From Mycobacteroides abscessus ATCC 19977 (GTDB lineage: Bacteria; Actinomycetota; Actinomycetes; Mycobacteriales; Mycobacteriaceae): 64,000 nucleotides of DNA. The stretch lies in NCBI RefSeq assembly GCF_000069185.1, contig NC_010397.1:3410001-3474000 (forward strand). The letters are read 5' to 3'. The translations under genes were made by a program, and so were the position numbers. The notes below the pieces were generated by a model, which saw only the letters and a list, made by a program, of their open reading frames with translations, was not told the origin of the DNA and searched no databases. The first letter of the stretch is position 1. Each line of letters begins with the position of its first letter. Below are positions 1 through 11,100 of this stretch, in pieces.

Positions 1-1
1 A

Positions 2-2245
2 CTCGCCGGGCTGCCCGAACTCACCGTGCACGGCCTGCGCGCGGCCGACGCCGGCACGCTGCTGGACTCGGTCATCCCAGGGCTCCTCGATGAACGTGTT
101 CGCGACCGCATCGTGGCCGAGACGCAAGGCAACCCGCTGGCACTGCTGGAACTGCCCCGGGACATGACCGCCGAAGAGCTGGCCGGCGGTTTCGGGTGGC
201 CGGACGGCGGTCGGCTGGCGGGGCAGATCGAGCAGACGTTCCTCCGGCGAGTCCAACAGCTTCCCGCGCACACCCAAACACTATTGCTGGCCGCGGCAAC
301 CGATCCGCTCGGCGACGTGACGTTGTTGGCGCGCGCCGCCCAACAGCTCGGAATTCCGATGCATGCGATCGCACCCGCCGAGGCGGCCGATCTTGTGGAG
401 CTGAGCACCCGGGTGCGCTTCCGCCATCCGTTGGTGCGTTCGGCTGTCTACATCAGCGCAAATCCCTTGGAACGCAGAAGAATTCATGGCGTCCTGGCCG
501 GCGCCACGGACCCGGGCGCCGATCCCGATCGTCGGGCATGGCACCGCGCGCATGCGGCCGCGGGTACCGATGAGGCCATCGCGTGGGAGTTGGAGCAGTC
601 CGCCGGCCGCGCTCAGGCCAAGGGCGGCGTCTTGGCTGCTGCCGCGTTCCTACAGCGCGCGACCGAACTCACCGCGGATCCGGCGGCGCGGGGCCGGCGG
701 GCGCTGGCCGCCGCCCAGTCGAAATACGACGCGGCCGCCTTTGACGCCGCCCGCGAGCTGCTCGGCGTTGCGGACATGACCCCGCTGGATCCGTTGGCAC
801 GAGCCCGTGCGACACGACTGCGCGCGAAGATCGCATTCGCCGAAAGCCGGGTGGGCGCTTTCGGTTCCGTCACCGTGTCCGAAGCCGCAATCGGCCTGGT
901 GGAGGCTGCTAGATGCCTGGAAAACCTCGATGACAACCTGGCCCGGGAAACCTACCTGGACGCGGTGGGCGCCGCCATGTACGGCGGCCGGCTGTGCCCC
1001 CGTGGAGGCGCCGTAGAGGTGGCCGAACCGGCCCGTCTGGCGCCCGCCGGGGCGCAGCCCGCAAGACCCTCGGACCTGCTACTCGACGGCCTTGCCCGGC
1101 GAATCACGCATGGCGCCGCGGCGAGTGCGCAGACACTGGGCGAAGCGCTCACACTCATCCGCTGTGAAGCCGACCGTCCGGCGAACACCAGCTGGATGGA
1201 GCAGGCGTTTCCCATCGCCCTCGAATCCGCCACCCATGAAGTGTGGGACGACGACATGTGGCATCACCTCGCCACGCGTGCGGTCCATATCGCCCGTGAA
1301 GTCGGCGCCCTCTCGCTGCTGCCGGCAGCTCTCATCTATCGCGCGGGTATGCACGTGCACGCCGGCGAGCTCGACGCCGCGGCCGAACTGGTCCAGGAGG
1401 CCGACGCCATCTCGGCCGCGACAGGCCACGCACCCATCAGGTACCACTCCTTGATCCTGGCGGCCTGGCGCGGTAGCGAGCCCACGGCTATTCGGCTGAT
1501 CGATGAGGCCATGCGCGATGGGGCGGCCCGAGGCGAGGGCAGACTGCTCGGCGCGATGGGCTACGCGGCCGGGGTGCTCAACAACAGCCTCGGCCGCTAC
1601 GAGCTCGCCTTTATGGCGGCACGAAGAGCTTGTGAGCATGAGGATCTCGGGTTATACAGCTGGTGCCTGATCGAATTGATCGAGGCGGCCGTGCGCTGCG
1701 GCGAGCACGACACCGCGGTGAAGGCATTCGGCCAACTCGAAGAGCGCGCATTGGCCGCACAAAGCGACTGGTCTCAGGGGATGGTGGCACGCTCCCGTGC
1801 ACTGATCACCGTCGGCCATGACGCCGAGCCCCACTACCGGGAGGCGATCCAGCGACTCACCAACACGAGGATTTCCGCCCACCTCGCCCGTGCCCACCTG
1901 ATTTACGGCGAGTGGTTGCGCCGTTGCAATCGACGCTCGGACGCCCGCACGGAACTCACAGCGGCACACGGAAGTTTCGTCAACATGGGCACGGCGGCCT
2001 TCGCCGAACGCGCCGAACGCGAGCTTCGCGCCACCGGCGCGAAGGTCCGGAAGCGTTCTGCCAGTTCAGAAAAGGCGCTGACAGCGCAAGAGGCGCAGAT
2101 CGCCCGAATGGCAGGCCAGGGCTTGACCAATCAGGAGATCGCCGCCCAGCTGTTCATCAGCTCGCACACTGTGGAGTGGCATCTGCGGAAAGTATTCGCC
2201 AAGCGCGGCATCACCTCTCGCAGGCAACTGCGCAGTGGCCGCTAG
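2..2245 (+). CDS. LuxR-family transcriptional regulator, 5' end outside the window
   Basis: The reading frame is open from base 2, so the gene starts upstream of the window; 747 codons are visible. The visible part opens in the late STAND/AAA-type ATPase region (segment [15 protein letters not shown], typical of large LuxR regulators) and continues through a long Ala/Leu/Arg-rich helical-repeat region. It ends in a LuxR/GerE helix-turn-helix over about the last 65 residues, with [18 protein letters not shown] followed by [18 protein letters not shown]. Family members are LAL-type activators of about 900 residues, so the missing part should be the N-terminal Walker A region. The ligand and targets are unknown. 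The gene converges on fixB. Confidence 0.85.
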   Translation, partial: LAGLPELTVHGLRAADAGTLLDSVIPGLLDERVRDRIVAETQGNPLALLELPRDMTAEELAGGFGWPDGGRLAGQIEQTFLRRVQQLPAHTQTLLLAAATDPLGDVTLLARAAQQLGIPMHAIAPAEAADLVELSTRVRFRHPLVRSAVYISANPLERRRIHGVLAGATDPGADPDRRAWHRAHAAAGTDEAIAWELEQSAGRAQAKGGVLAAAAFLQRATELTADPAARGRRALAAAQSKYDAAAFDAARELLGVADMTPLDPLARARATRLRAKIAFAESRVGAFGSVTVSEAAIGLVEAARCLENLDDNLARETYLDAVGAAMYGGRLCPRGGAVEVAEPARLAPAGAQPARPSDLLLDGLARRITHGAAASAQTLGEALTLIRCEADRPANTSWMEQAFPIALESATHEVWDDDMWHHLATRAVHIAREVGALSLLPAALIYRAGMHVHAGELDAAAELVQEADAISAATGHAPIRYHSLILAAWRGSEPTAIRLIDEAMRDGAARGEGRLLGAMGYAAGVLNNSLGRYELAFMAARRACEHEDLGLYSWCLIELIEAAVRCGEHDTAVKAFGQLEERALAAQSDWSQGMVARSRALITVGHDAEPHYREAIQRLTNTRISAHLARAHLIYGEWLRRCNRRSDARTELTAAHGSFVNMGTAAFAERAERELRATGAKVRKRSASSEKALTAQEAQIARMAGQGLTNQEIAAQLFISSHTVEWHLRKVFAKRGITSRRQLRSGR

Positions 2246-2282
2246 GCCCCGGCGACCACAGAAATCCCCATGAACGCCGAAA

Positions 2283-2330
2283 GGACTATCCAGCGCCCTC
2301 GACGCGGTGGTCTGGGGCTCTGGATAGTCC
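2283..2330. terminator. Inverted repeat between convergent genes
   Basis: GGACTATCCAG (2283-2293) and CTGGATAGTCC (2320-2330) are perfect 11-bp inverted arms around a 26-nt loop. The loop contains further short complementary runs (GCCC and GGGG). It lies between the stops of the LuxR gene and fixB, so a bidirectional terminator is the simplest reading, although there is no U-tract. Confidence 0.45.
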
Positions 2331-2363
2331 AGTGGCGTAACGTCAGCCGTCCCGAAGACGGAC

Positions 2364-3320
2364 TTAGCCCTTGCGGGCCTTCACGGCGTCGGTGAGCTGC
2401 GGTGCGACGTTGAACAGATCGCCCACCACGCCGAAGTCGGCGATCTCGAAGATGGGGGCTTCCTCGTCCTTGTTGACCGCGACGATGGTCTTCGACGTCT
2501 GCATACCGGCGCGGTGCTGGATGGCGCCCGAGATACCCAGGGCGATGTACAGCTGAGGCGACACAGTCTTACCGGTCTGACCCACCTGGAACTGGCCCGG
2601 GTAGTAGCCCGAGTCGACGGCGGCACGCGAGGCGCCGACGGCGGCACCGAGCGAGTCGGCCAGAGCCTCCACGACGCTGAACTTGTCGGCGCTACCGACA
2701 CCACGACCGCCGGACACGACGATGCTGGCCTCGGTGAGCTCCGGACGGTCGCCGCCGACCACCGGCTGGCGAGAGGTGACCTTGGTGGCGTTCTCGGCGG
2801 GCGCGGGTACCTCGACGGCGACCTGCTCGCCCGCACCGGCGGCAGGCGCAGCTTCCACCGCACCCGGACGCACCGTGATGACAGGGGCATCGCCGTTGGC
2901 CTGGGCCTCAACGGTGAACGCGCCACCGAAGATCGAGTGCAGAGCCTTGCCACCCTCACGGACCTCGACCACGTCGGTCAGCAGGCCCGAGCCCAGGCGT
3001 GCGGCCAGACGTCCGGCGACCTCTTTGCCCTCGGTGGTGGCGGCGATCAGGATGCCCGCGGGGCTGGCGGTTTCGGCCAGCGCAGCAAGGATGTCGACCT
3101 TAGGGGTCACCAGGTAGCTGTCGACGACATCGGACTCGGCGACGTAGATCTTGGCGGCGCCGGCCTCCTTGAGTCCGTCGATCAGCGGCGCGGCGGTACC
3201 GGCGGGACCGGCAACGACGGCCGAGGGCTCGCCCAGGACGCGGGCGGCGGTGATGAGCTCGGCGCTGACCTTCTTCAGCGCACCCTCTGAATGCTCAACG
3301 AGCACAAGTACTTCAGCCAT
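2364..3320 (-). CDS. fixB: Electron transfer flavoprotein subunit alpha
   Basis: 318 residues, the usual length for mycobacterial FixB/EtfA. The C-terminal FAD-binding domain is unmistakable: [10 protein letters not shown], then [20 protein letters not shown], then [16 protein letters not shown] and a closing [19 protein letters not shown]. With EtfB it accepts electrons from acyl-CoA and related dehydrogenases and passes them to the respiratory chain through EtfD-type membrane oxidoreductases. It follows fixA after 44 nt on the same strand, so the two form an operon. ATG start at 3320. The order matches Rv3029c-Rv3028c. Confidence 0.97.
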   Translation of the reverse strand: MAEVLVLVEHSEGALKKVSAELITAARVLGEPSAVVAGPAGTAAPLIDGLKEAGAAKIYVAESDVVDSYLVTPKVDILAALAETASPAGILIAATTEGKEVAGRLAARLGSGLLTDVVEVREGGKALHSIFGGAFTVEAQANGDAPVITVRPGAVEAAPAAGAGEQVAVEVPAPAENATKVTSRQPVVGGDRPELTEASIVVSGGRGVGSADKFSVVEALADSLGAAVGASRAAVDSGYYPGQFQVGQTGKTVSPQLYIALGISGAIQHRAGMQTSKTIVAVNKDEEAPIFEIADFGVVGDLFNVAPQLTDAVKARKG

Positions 3321-3364
3321 ATCGATTCTCGTTACTCTCTCGTTTGGGTATTAAGGGGGTCGAT

Positions 3365-4156
3365 TTAGATGATCTTTTGGGCAACCAGGAATTCGGCGAC
3401 CTTGGTGCCGCCCTCGCCCTCGTCGGTGATCTTCTCGCCCGCGGTCTTGGCGGCCTTGGGGGTCGAGGACAGCACGGTGGACCCGGCGTTCGCGACGCCC
3501 ACCTCGTCGGCCTCCACGCCGATCTCGGCGAGGGTCAGCACGGCGACTTCCTTCTTCTTGGCGGCCATGATGCCCTTGAAGGACGGGAAGCGGGGCTCGT
3601 TGATCTTCTCGGTGACGCTGACGATCGCCGGCAGGGTGGCCTCGACCTCGAACACGCCCTCGTCGGTCTCACGCTCGCCCTTGACGACGCCACCTTCGAC
3701 GGTCAGCTTGCGCAGGTGGGTCAGCTGCGGCAGGCCCAGGTACTCGGCGATGATCGCCGGAATGGCGCCCGAGCGGCCGTCAGTTGCCTCGTTACCGGCG
3801 ATAACCAGCTCAACACCCTCGACCTGACCCAGCGCGCGGGCCAGGGCCCAGCCGGTCTGAATGGCGTCGGATCCGTGCAGACCCGGGTCGAGCAGGTGAA
3901 CTGCCTTATCGGCCCCCATGGACAGCGCCTTGCGGATGGCCTCGGTGGCCTTTTCCGGTCCGGCGGAGACCACGGTCACGACCGAGTCGCCGCCCTCGCG
4001 CTCCTTGATGAGCAGCGCTTCTTCAACGGCACGCTCGTTGATCTCGTCCAGCACCGCGTCGGCGGCTTCCCGGTCGAGCGTGAAGTCACCGTCGGTGAGC
4101 TTGCGCTCCGACCACGTGTCTGGGACCTGCTTGATCAGGACCGCGATGTTCGTCAT
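3365..4156 (-). CDS. fixA: Electron transfer flavoprotein subunit beta
   Basis: 263 residues from the ATG at 4156 (MTNIAVLIKQVPDTW), which has a GGAG Shine-Dalgarno sequence just upstream. The frame is open another 25 codons upstream, but that stretch does not resemble the family. The ETF beta signature is clear: VLDEINERAVEEALLIKE, then VVSAGPEKATEAIRKALSMG, then GNEATDGRSGAIPAIIAEYL in the AMP-binding region. It partners FixB in the ETF heterodimer and is the first gene of the fixAB operon, transcribed away from the methyltransferase gene. Confidence 0.97.
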   Translation of the reverse strand: MTNIAVLIKQVPDTWSERKLTDGDFTLDREAADAVLDEINERAVEEALLIKEREGGDSVVTVVSAGPEKATEAIRKALSMGADKAVHLLDPGLHGSDAIQTGWALARALGQVEGVELVIAGNEATDGRSGAIPAIIAEYLGLPQLTHLRKLTVEGGVVKGERETDEGVFEVEATLPAIVSVTEKINEPRFPSFKGIMAAKKKEVAVLTLAEIGVEADEVGVANAGSTVLSSTPKAAKTAGEKITDEGEGGTKVAEFLVAQKII

Positions 4157-4283
4157 GAGTCTCCGATCGTCCTTCCTCTTCGCTGTCTGCCAGCGGTGTG
4201 CTGGCCATCTGCTCTGTGCTTCCATGCGCACCCACGCCCGCCGGTCGCACTGTCACATTTTCGTGACTAATCCGGCTGATCTT

Positions 4284-4297
4284 ATTACTCACGGGTA
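4284..4297. promoter_or_regulatory. Near-palindromic TTAC...GTAA site between fixA and the methyltransferase gene
   Basis: TTACTCACGGGTAA has TTAC/GTAA ends and one internal mismatched pair. It lies in the roughly 250-bp divergent region 4157-4405. The form resembles TetR-type operators near acyl-CoA metabolism genes, but no regulator is encoded next to it. The rest of this region holds no other signal I can support except a possible TANNNT hexamer at 4392-4397, 8 nt before the methyltransferase ATG. Confidence 0.25.
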
Positions 4298-4405
4298 ACA
4301 TACGGAGTTCGCCCGTACACCATAGCCGGTTCACTCCTGGTTTCCGGCCTGTGATCTGGGCCACCAGTATTAAGACACGGCGTTCACCCGATAGCCTGCC
4401 TAACG

Positions 4406-5227
4406 ATGAACTCGCACCTGACCGACCCGCACCCGGCCGATCCGCTCCGCACAAGCGGCCCATCGGCCGAAGATCCGGACGCCACGCTGGCGCTGACCGG
4501 AGAGCGGACCGTGCCCGGCATCGCCGAGGAGAACTACTGGTTCCGCCGCCATGAGGTCGTCTACGAGCGGCTCAGCAGCCTGTGCGCGGGACGTCGCGTG
4601 TTGGAGGCGGGCAGCGGTGAGGGCTACGGCGCCGACATGCTGGCGCAAGTGGCCCAGCACGTCATCGGACTGGACTACGACGAGTCTGCGATCGCACACG
4701 TGAAGGCTCGCTACCCGCGGGTGGATATGCGGGCCGGAAACCTGGCGGACCTACCACTGGCCGACGGATCGGTGGACGTGGTGGTGAACTTCCAGGTGAT
4801 CGAACACCTGTGGGATCAGGGCCAGTTCATCCGCGAATGCGCCCGCGTCCTGCGGCCCGGCGGATCGCTTCTGATCAGCACGCCGAATCGCATCACCTTC
4901 TCCCCCGGCCGCGACACCCCGCTGAACCCCTTCCACACGCGCGAGCTCAACGGTGCCGAACTCACCGAACTCCTTGAGGAGAACGGGTTCTCACTGGAGT
5001 CGATGAACGGAGTTTTTCACGGACCGCGGTTGCGCGAGCTCGACGCCAAATACGGCGGTTCGATCATCGACGCGCAAATCGAGCGCGCCGTCGCGGGCGC
5101 GCCGTGGCCGCAGGAGCTACTGGCGGACATCACCGGTCTGACCACCGAGGATTTCGAAATTGTCGACGCCGGTGAGCGCGATATCGACGCGAGCCTGGAC
5201 CTGGTTGCCATTGCGGTGATTCCGTGA
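4406..5227 (+). CDS. Class I SAM-dependent methyltransferase of the MGLP cluster (Rv3030-like)
   Basis: 273 residues. The SAM-binding motif I is VLEAGSGEGYGADML, followed by the acidic VIGLDYDES and the motif IV region VDVVVNFQVIEHLWD, then RVLRPGGSLLISTPN. It is the first gene of a three-gene run with the GH57 branching enzyme and GT4 glucosyltransferase, an arrangement conserved in mycobacteria and linked to 6-O-methylglucose lipopolysaccharide synthesis. A sugar O-methyltransferase role is therefore likely but inferred. There is no good Shine-Dalgarno sequence. The stop overlaps the next start by 4 nt. Confidence 0.88.
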   Translation: MNSHLTDPHPADPLRTSGPSAEDPDATLALTGERTVPGIAEENYWFRRHEVVYERLSSLCAGRRVLEAGSGEGYGADMLAQVAQHVIGLDYDESAIAHVKARYPRVDMRAGNLADLPLADGSVDVVVNFQVIEHLWDQGQFIRECARVLRPGGSLLISTPNRITFSPGRDTPLNPFHTRELNGAELTELLEENGFSLESMNGVFHGPRLRELDAKYGGSIIDAQIERAVAGAPWPQELLADITGLTTEDFEIVDAGERDIDASLDLVAIAVIP

Positions 5228-6786
5228 CGCCATCCAAGAAGCCCGTTCCAGGCCTTTTCACCATGGTGCTACATACACACCTGCCGTGGCTGGCCAACCA
5301 TGGGCGCTGGCCGGTCGGCGAGGAGTGGCTATACCAGTCTTGGTCCGCCGCATACCTGCCGCTGTTCAAGGTGTTGCGCACACTGGCCGCCGAGGGCCGG
5401 GAGAACCTGCTCACGCTGGGCATCACCCCCGTGGTGGCCGCGCAGCTAGACGATCCGCACTGCTTGACCGGGCTGCACAGCTGGCTCGCCAACTGGCAGC
5501 TGCGTGCATTCGAGGCTTCCACAATCAGCAGCACCGATGCCGAACCAGGCACCGCGTCGAGCCCGGAAATGTTGCGAGCGTTCGGAGTTCGCGAGTATCA
5601 GACTGCTACCGCTGCCCTCGATGAGTTCGACACGTACTGGCGTCACGGCGGCAGCGGGCCGCTGCGCAACCTGATCGATGCCAAAGCCATCGAACTGCTG
5701 GGCGGCCCACTGGCTCATCCGTTCCAGCCGCTGTTGCACCCGCGCCTGCGCGAGTTCGCACTGCGCGAAGGATTGGCAGATGCCGCACAGCGTTTCGGGC
5801 ATGCACCCACCGGTATTTGGGCGCCCGAGTGCGCCTACGCCCCGGGTATGGAAGAGGGCTACGCGGCGGCAGGCGTCAAGCACTTCATGGTGGATGGTCC
5901 GTCCCTACAGGGAGACACGTCCCTGGGCCGCACGGTGGGCGACTCCGACGTGGTTGCCTTCGGCCGCGACCTGGCGGTGAGCTACCGCGTGTGGTCCCCG
6001 AAGTCCGGATATCCGGGCCATGCCGCCTACCGCGACTTCCACACCTATGACCATGACACCGGACTCAAGCCGGCCCGTGTCACCGGACGCAATGTGCCAT
6101 CGGAATCCAAGGCACCCTATGACCCCGAGCGCGCCAATGCCGCGATCGACATCCATGTCCGCGATTTCGTGGACACCGTCCGCCAGCGTCTCGTCGACGA
6201 ATCCAGCCGCATCGGGCGGCCCGCGCACGTCATCGCCGCCTTCGACACCGAGCTCTATGGACACTGGTGGTACGAAGGGCCCACCTGGCTAGAACGGGTG
6301 CTGCGCGCGCTACCCGAAGCCGGTATTCAGGTGGGCACGCTGGAGCAGGCCCGCGAGCAGGGATATGTGGGCGAGCCGTTCGACTTGCCCGCCAGTTCAT
6401 GGGGCTCCGGCAAGGATTGGCATGTGTGGAACGGCGAGAAGGTAGCCGACCTGGTGCAGTTGAACACCGAGGTCGTCGACACCGCGCTCACCGCGGTGGA
6501 CAAGGCTCTCAACGAGCAACCCGCGCCGCATACCCGCAACCGGGTGGCCGATCAGATATTGCGCGAAGCGCTGTTGACCGTGTCCAGCGACTGGCCGTTC
6601 ATGGTCAGCAAGGATTCGGCGGCCGACTACGCGCGCTACCGCGCGCACCTGCACGCACACGCCACCCGCGAGATTGCCGGCGCCCTGGCCAGCGGACGTC
6701 ACGACGTGGCATCTCGATTGGCGGACGGTTGGAATCGCGCGGACGGATTGTTCGGCGCGCTTGATGCCCGGAGGCTGCCCCGATGA
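5224..6786 (+). CDS. GH57 1,4-alpha-glucan branching enzyme (Rv3031-like)
   Basis: 520 residues, the usual length for the actinobacterial GH57 branching enzyme. Family motifs visible are VLHTHLPWLANHG near the N-terminus (motif 1), GIWAPECAYAPGMEE (motif 3, containing the expected nucleophile Glu) and AFDTELYGHWWYEGP (motif 4, containing the catalytic Asp); the C-terminal part includes DWPFMVSKDSAADYA. It introduces alpha-1,6 branches into alpha-1,4-glucan, here presumably the MGLP or glycogen-like backbone made by the downstream glucosyltransferase. The GTG start overlaps the methyltransferase stop, indicating translational coupling. Confidence 0.93.
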   Translation: MTPSKKPVPGLFTMVLHTHLPWLANHGRWPVGEEWLYQSWSAAYLPLFKVLRTLAAEGRENLLTLGITPVVAAQLDDPHCLTGLHSWLANWQLRAFEASTISSTDAEPGTASSPEMLRAFGVREYQTATAALDEFDTYWRHGGSGPLRNLIDAKAIELLGGPLAHPFQPLLHPRLREFALREGLADAAQRFGHAPTGIWAPECAYAPGMEEGYAAAGVKHFMVDGPSLQGDTSLGRTVGDSDVVAFGRDLAVSYRVWSPKSGYPGHAAYRDFHTYDHDTGLKPARVTGRNVPSESKAPYDPERANAAIDIHVRDFVDTVRQRLVDESSRIGRPAHVIAAFDTELYGHWWYEGPTWLERVLRALPEAGIQVGTLEQAREQGYVGEPFDLPASSWGSGKDWHVWNGEKVADLVQLNTEVVDTALTAVDKALNEQPAPHTRNRVADQILREALLTVSSDWPFMVSKDSAADYARYRAHLHAHATREIAGALASGRHDVASRLADGWNRADGLFGALDARRLPR

Positions 6787-6800
6787 ACATGGCCCTTGCC

Positions 6801-6904
6801 CGAGAGGCTCATCTCAACACGGTCTTCGCCCGAGAGGCTCATCTCAACACGGTCTTCGCCCGAGAGGCTCATCTCAACACGGTCTTCGCCCGAGAGGCTC
6901 ATCT
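6801..6904 (+). repeat. Perfect 30-bp tandem repeat (three full units plus a partial) between GH57 and GT4
   Basis: Identical 30-bp units occupy 6801-6830, 6831-6860 and 6861-6890. A fourth partial copy (6891-6903) runs into the GT4 start codon. Each unit begins CGAGAGGCTCATCT, and the last copy supplies the GAGAGG Shine-Dalgarno sequence of the GT4 gene. The unit length is a multiple of three, so the GT4 frame stays open through the array. There are no spacers, so it is not a CRISPR. It stretches the GH57-GT4 gap to 118 nt. Confidence 0.95.
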
Positions 6905-8149
6905 ATGAGAATTCTGATGGTCTCGTGGGAGTACCCGCCGGTGGTCATCGGCGGACTGGGCCGACACGTGCATCACCTGTCCACCGAATTGGCCGCCGCC
7001 GGGCACGACGTGGTGGTGCTGACCCGCCGCCCCTCGGGCACCGACCCGTCGAGTCATCCGACCTCCGACGAAATTTCCGAAGGCGTCCGTGTGGTCGCTG
7101 CCGCCGAGGACCCCCACGACTTCGACTTCGGCACCGACATGATGGCCTGGACGCTCGCCATGGGACACGCCATGGTGCGGGCGGGATTAGCCCTGGGCCT
7201 CAAGGGATCCGGTGATTGGCGCCCCGACGTGGTCCATGCGCATGACTGGCTGGTCGCCCACCCCGCTATCGCGCTGGCCGAACATTTCGATGTCCCGCTG
7301 GTGTCCACGCTGCACGCCACCGAGGCCGGCCGCCACAGCGGCTGGGTGTCTGGGCGCATCAGCCGGCAGGTGCACTCGGTGGAATGGTGGCTGGCTCGCG
7401 AATCGGACTCGCTGATCACCTGCTCGGCCTCGATGCTCGACGAGGTGACTCAGCTATTTGGGCCGGAGCTGCCACAGGTCCACGTCATCCGCAACGGAAT
7501 CGACGTCACTCGTTGGGTCTTCGCGCCCCGACCACCCGCAGACGGCACTCCTCCGGTACTGCTTTTTGTGGGGCGGCTCGAATACGAGAAGGGCATCCAC
7601 GACGCGATCGCGGCGCTGCCCAAGATTCGCCGTGCGCACCCCGGAACCGTGCTGGCGGTGGCCGGCGATGGTACACAACAGGATTGGCTGCTGGAACAGG
7701 CGCGCAAGTACAAGGTCGTAAAGTCTGTCCAGTTCCTGGGCACCCTCGACCATTCGGAGTTGCTGCACTGGTTACATCATGCCGACGCCATCCTACTGCC
7801 CAGCCACTACGAACCGTTCGGCATCGTGGCACTGGAGGCCGCGGCCGCGGGTACTCCCCTGGTGACCTCGACCGTCGGCGGTCTCGGCGAGGCAGTCATC
7901 GATGGTGAGACGGGAATGTCCTTTGCGCCACGCGACGTGGCAGGTATTGCCGAGGCGGTCACTCGCACGCTCGACGACCCTGCCGCTGCCGCCGAGCGGG
8001 CGGTAGCCGCACGGGCGCGGCTCACCGCGGACTTCGATTGGGCCACTGTCGCCGACGAAACCGCACAGGTGTATTTGGCGGCCAAGCGTCGCGAGCGAGA
8101 GCCGCTGGGCCGCAGCGTCATCGTCGAGCGTCCCCTGCCGGACCGGTAA
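6905..8149 (+). CDS. GT4 alpha-glucan glucosyltransferase (Rv3032-like)
   Basis: 414 residues from ATG 6905, with GAGAGG about 7 nt upstream; this matches the remembered length of Rv3032. The frame is open upstream through the tandem repeat, with an in-frame ATG at 6764, but the GT4 fold starts at MRILMVSWEYPP. N-terminal Rossmann glycine loop VIGGLGRHVHHLSTELA; C-terminal donor domain LLFVGRLEYEKGIHDAIAAL; EX7E motif in HYEPFGIVALEAAAAGTP. The Rv3032 family elongates the alpha-1,4-glucan of MGLP and contributes to glycogen-like glucan. It is third in the methyltransferase/GH57/GT4 run. Confidence 0.92.
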   Translation: MRILMVSWEYPPVVIGGLGRHVHHLSTELAAAGHDVVVLTRRPSGTDPSSHPTSDEISEGVRVVAAAEDPHDFDFGTDMMAWTLAMGHAMVRAGLALGLKGSGDWRPDVVHAHDWLVAHPAIALAEHFDVPLVSTLHATEAGRHSGWVSGRISRQVHSVEWWLARESDSLITCSASMLDEVTQLFGPELPQVHVIRNGIDVTRWVFAPRPPADGTPPVLLFVGRLEYEKGIHDAIAALPKIRRAHPGTVLAVAGDGTQQDWLLEQARKYKVVKSVQFLGTLDHSELLHWLHHADAILLPSHYEPFGIVALEAAAAGTPLVTSTVGGLGEAVIDGETGMSFAPRDVAGIAEAVTRTLDDPAAAAERAVAARARLTADFDWATVADETAQVYLAAKRREREPLGRSVIVERPLPDR

Positions 8150-8185
8150 ACCAGCTATCCCCCAGTAACAGAAAGTGAGCCGCAA

Positions 8186-11100
8186 ATGACGGCTGGTGCG
8201 GCGGCTCGCGTTGCCAAACTGTTCGAGTCCGATCCCCAATTCCGGGCAGCCATGCCGGATCCAGCGGTGATGGACTCGCTGCTGGCGCCCGGCCTGCGTT
8301 TATCCCAGGTACTCCACGCGTTGCTCAGCGGTTACGCGGAGCGCCCGGTGATGGGTTTCCGGTCCCGCGAGTCGGTGGTCGACACCGCCACCGGCCGCAC
8401 GGTCGACCGGCTGCTCCCTGCCTTTGAAACCATCACCTATGGGCAACTCCTGGAAGACATCTCGGCCATCCTCGCGGAGTGGCAGCATGGCGACATTCCC
8501 ATGGGCGCCGGCGACTTCATCGCCACCATCGGCTTCTCCAGTCCCGACTACGTCACCCTGGATCTGGCCACCCTCATGAATGGTTCGGTCTCGATCCCAC
8601 TGCAGCACAACACATCTGTGGCGCAGCTGCGGATGATGCTGGAGGAGACCAGCCCACGCCTGGTGGCGGCGAGCGCGGACTGCCTGGATCTCGCGGTCGA
8701 GGCAGCTGTCGGGCTTACCGATCTGCGACGGGTTGTGGTGTTCGATTACCGCGCCGAGACCGACGATCATCGCGAAAAACTGGCCACGGCAAGAGAACGC
8801 TTGCACGCGGCCGGTATGGACGTTGTAGTCGAACCGCTCGCAGAGGTGATCGGGAGAGGACGAGACCTACCCGAACCCGTGCTGTACACGGCCGGGGACG
8901 ATCAGCGCACGGCCCTGATCATGTACACCTCCGGTAGCACCGGCGCGCCCAAGGGGGCGATGTTCACCGAGTGGACGGTGACCCGCTTCTGGTCCTCGGG
9001 CGCCGCCCCCAACCGGGACACCCCGATCATCAACGTGAACTTCCTGCCGCTCAACCACCTTGCGGGCCGGGTAGGACTGCTGACGGCCTTCATTCCCGGC
9101 GGCACATGCTACTTCGTCCCCGAGAGCGATCTGTCCACCCTGTTCGAGGACTGGCAGCTGGCACGGCCCACCCATATGGGTGTGGTTCCCCGTGTCGTCG
9201 ACATGCTCTTCCAGCACTACCAAACGCGAGTGGACGCACTGATGGCCGGGGGAACCGACGTCGACACCGCCGATCGGCTAGCCAAAACCGAACTGCGCGA
9301 AGATGTCCTGGGCGGGCGTGTGGTCGCCGGCATGCTCGCCACCGCGCCGTTGTCCCCCGAGATGAAGGCTTTCCTGGAGTCCTCATTGGACTTTCATCTG
9401 CTTGATCTGTACGGCCTGACCGAGGTCGGCGGCGTGTTCCGAGACGGCAAGATTTCCCGGCCGCCGGTGCTCGACTACAAGCTCGTCGATGTTCCTGAGC
9501 TCGGGTACTACACCACCGACAAGCCCCATCCGCGTGGCGAATTGCTGGTCAAGAGTGCCACCGCAACGCCCGGCTACTACAAGCGTCCCGACGTCACCGC
9601 CGAGGTGTTCGACGCCGATGGCTACTACCGCACGGGCGATGTCATGGCGGAGGTCGCGCCGGACCAATTGGTGTACGTGGACAGGCGCAATAACGTCATC
9701 AAGCTCGCCCAGGGCGAGTTCGTCGCGGTCGCCAATTTGGAAACGGTCTATGTGGGTGCGCCGCTGGTGCGCCAGATCTTCGTCTACGGCAACAGCGAAC
9801 GCGCATACCTCCTCGCCGTTGTGGTGCCCACCGAGGAAGCCCTGCGGGCACACCCGGACCCCGTCGAACTGAAGAATTCGATCCGGGAGTCACTGCAGCG
9901 GACCGCCCGCTCCAACCACCTGCATTCCTACGAGCTGCCCGCCGACTTCATTATCGAAACCACTCCATTCACGATCGAGAGTGGGATGCTTGCGGCTGTC
10001 GGTAAGCCGATACGTCCCAAGATGATCGAGCACTACGGCGACCGGCTCGAGCAGCTCTACGTCGACCTCGCCGAGGCACGCGTCCAGGAACTGCGGCAGC
10101 TCCGCGATACGGCGCAACAACGCCCGGTCCTCGATACCGTCACCGAGGCCGCCCAGGCCCTCCTCGGCATGTCTGCGGACGCCGTCCGTCCCGACCACCA
10201 CTTCATCGACCTCGGCGGAGATTCGCTGTCCGCGTTGACATTCTCCAATCTTCTTCGAGACCTCTTCGACGTCGAGGTTCCGGTCGGTGTGATCACCGGC
10301 CCGGCGGCCGATCTGCGCAAGCTCGCCGCTTACATCCAGCACGAACGGGAGCACAGCACCGCGACCGCTGCCAGCGTGCACGGGCTCGACACCACCGTCA
10401 TCAGCGCCACCGAACTGACACTCGACAAGTTCATCGACGCCGAGACACTCCACAACGCTTCGCAACTCGACGTGCCGGCGGGCGCGGTAGCTACCGTTCT
10501 GCTCACCGGCGCCAACGGATATCTCGGAAGATTCCTCTGCCTGGAGTGGCTGCAACGGCTGTCCCAGACAGGTGGACAACTGATCTGCCTGGTCCGCGGC
10601 GACAACGCCGATCAAGCCCTCGCGCGCCTCGTTGCCGCCTACGGCGACACCGATCGCACACTGCTCGAGGAGTTCCACACCCTGGCTCGACGGCACCTGC
10701 GCGTGATCGCCGCCGATATCGCTCAGCCGCGCTTCGGCGTGGATGACGCCACCTGGGAGCAGCTGGCCCGCGATGTCGACAAGATCGTGCATCCGGCCGC
10801 GCTGGTCAACCACGTGCTGCCCTACAACCAGCTGTTCGGCCCCAATGTGTTTGGCACGGCGGAGGTTATCCGGCTGGCCCTGACCACCCGGATCAAGCCG
10901 GTGACCTATCTGTCGACGATGGCCGTGGCCATGACCGTGCCCGATTTCGACGAGGACGGGGACATCCGCACGGTGAGTCCCACCCGGCATATCGACCCCG
11001 GCTACGCCAACGGGTACGCCAACAGCAAATGGGCCGGCGAGGTGCTGCTGCGGGAGGCACACGACATATGCGGCCTGCCGGTCAGCGTGTTCCGGTCCGA

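Noticed and set aside
6801-6904. CRISPR-like array
   Set aside because: The 30-bp units are directly contiguous without spacers and no cas genes are present.
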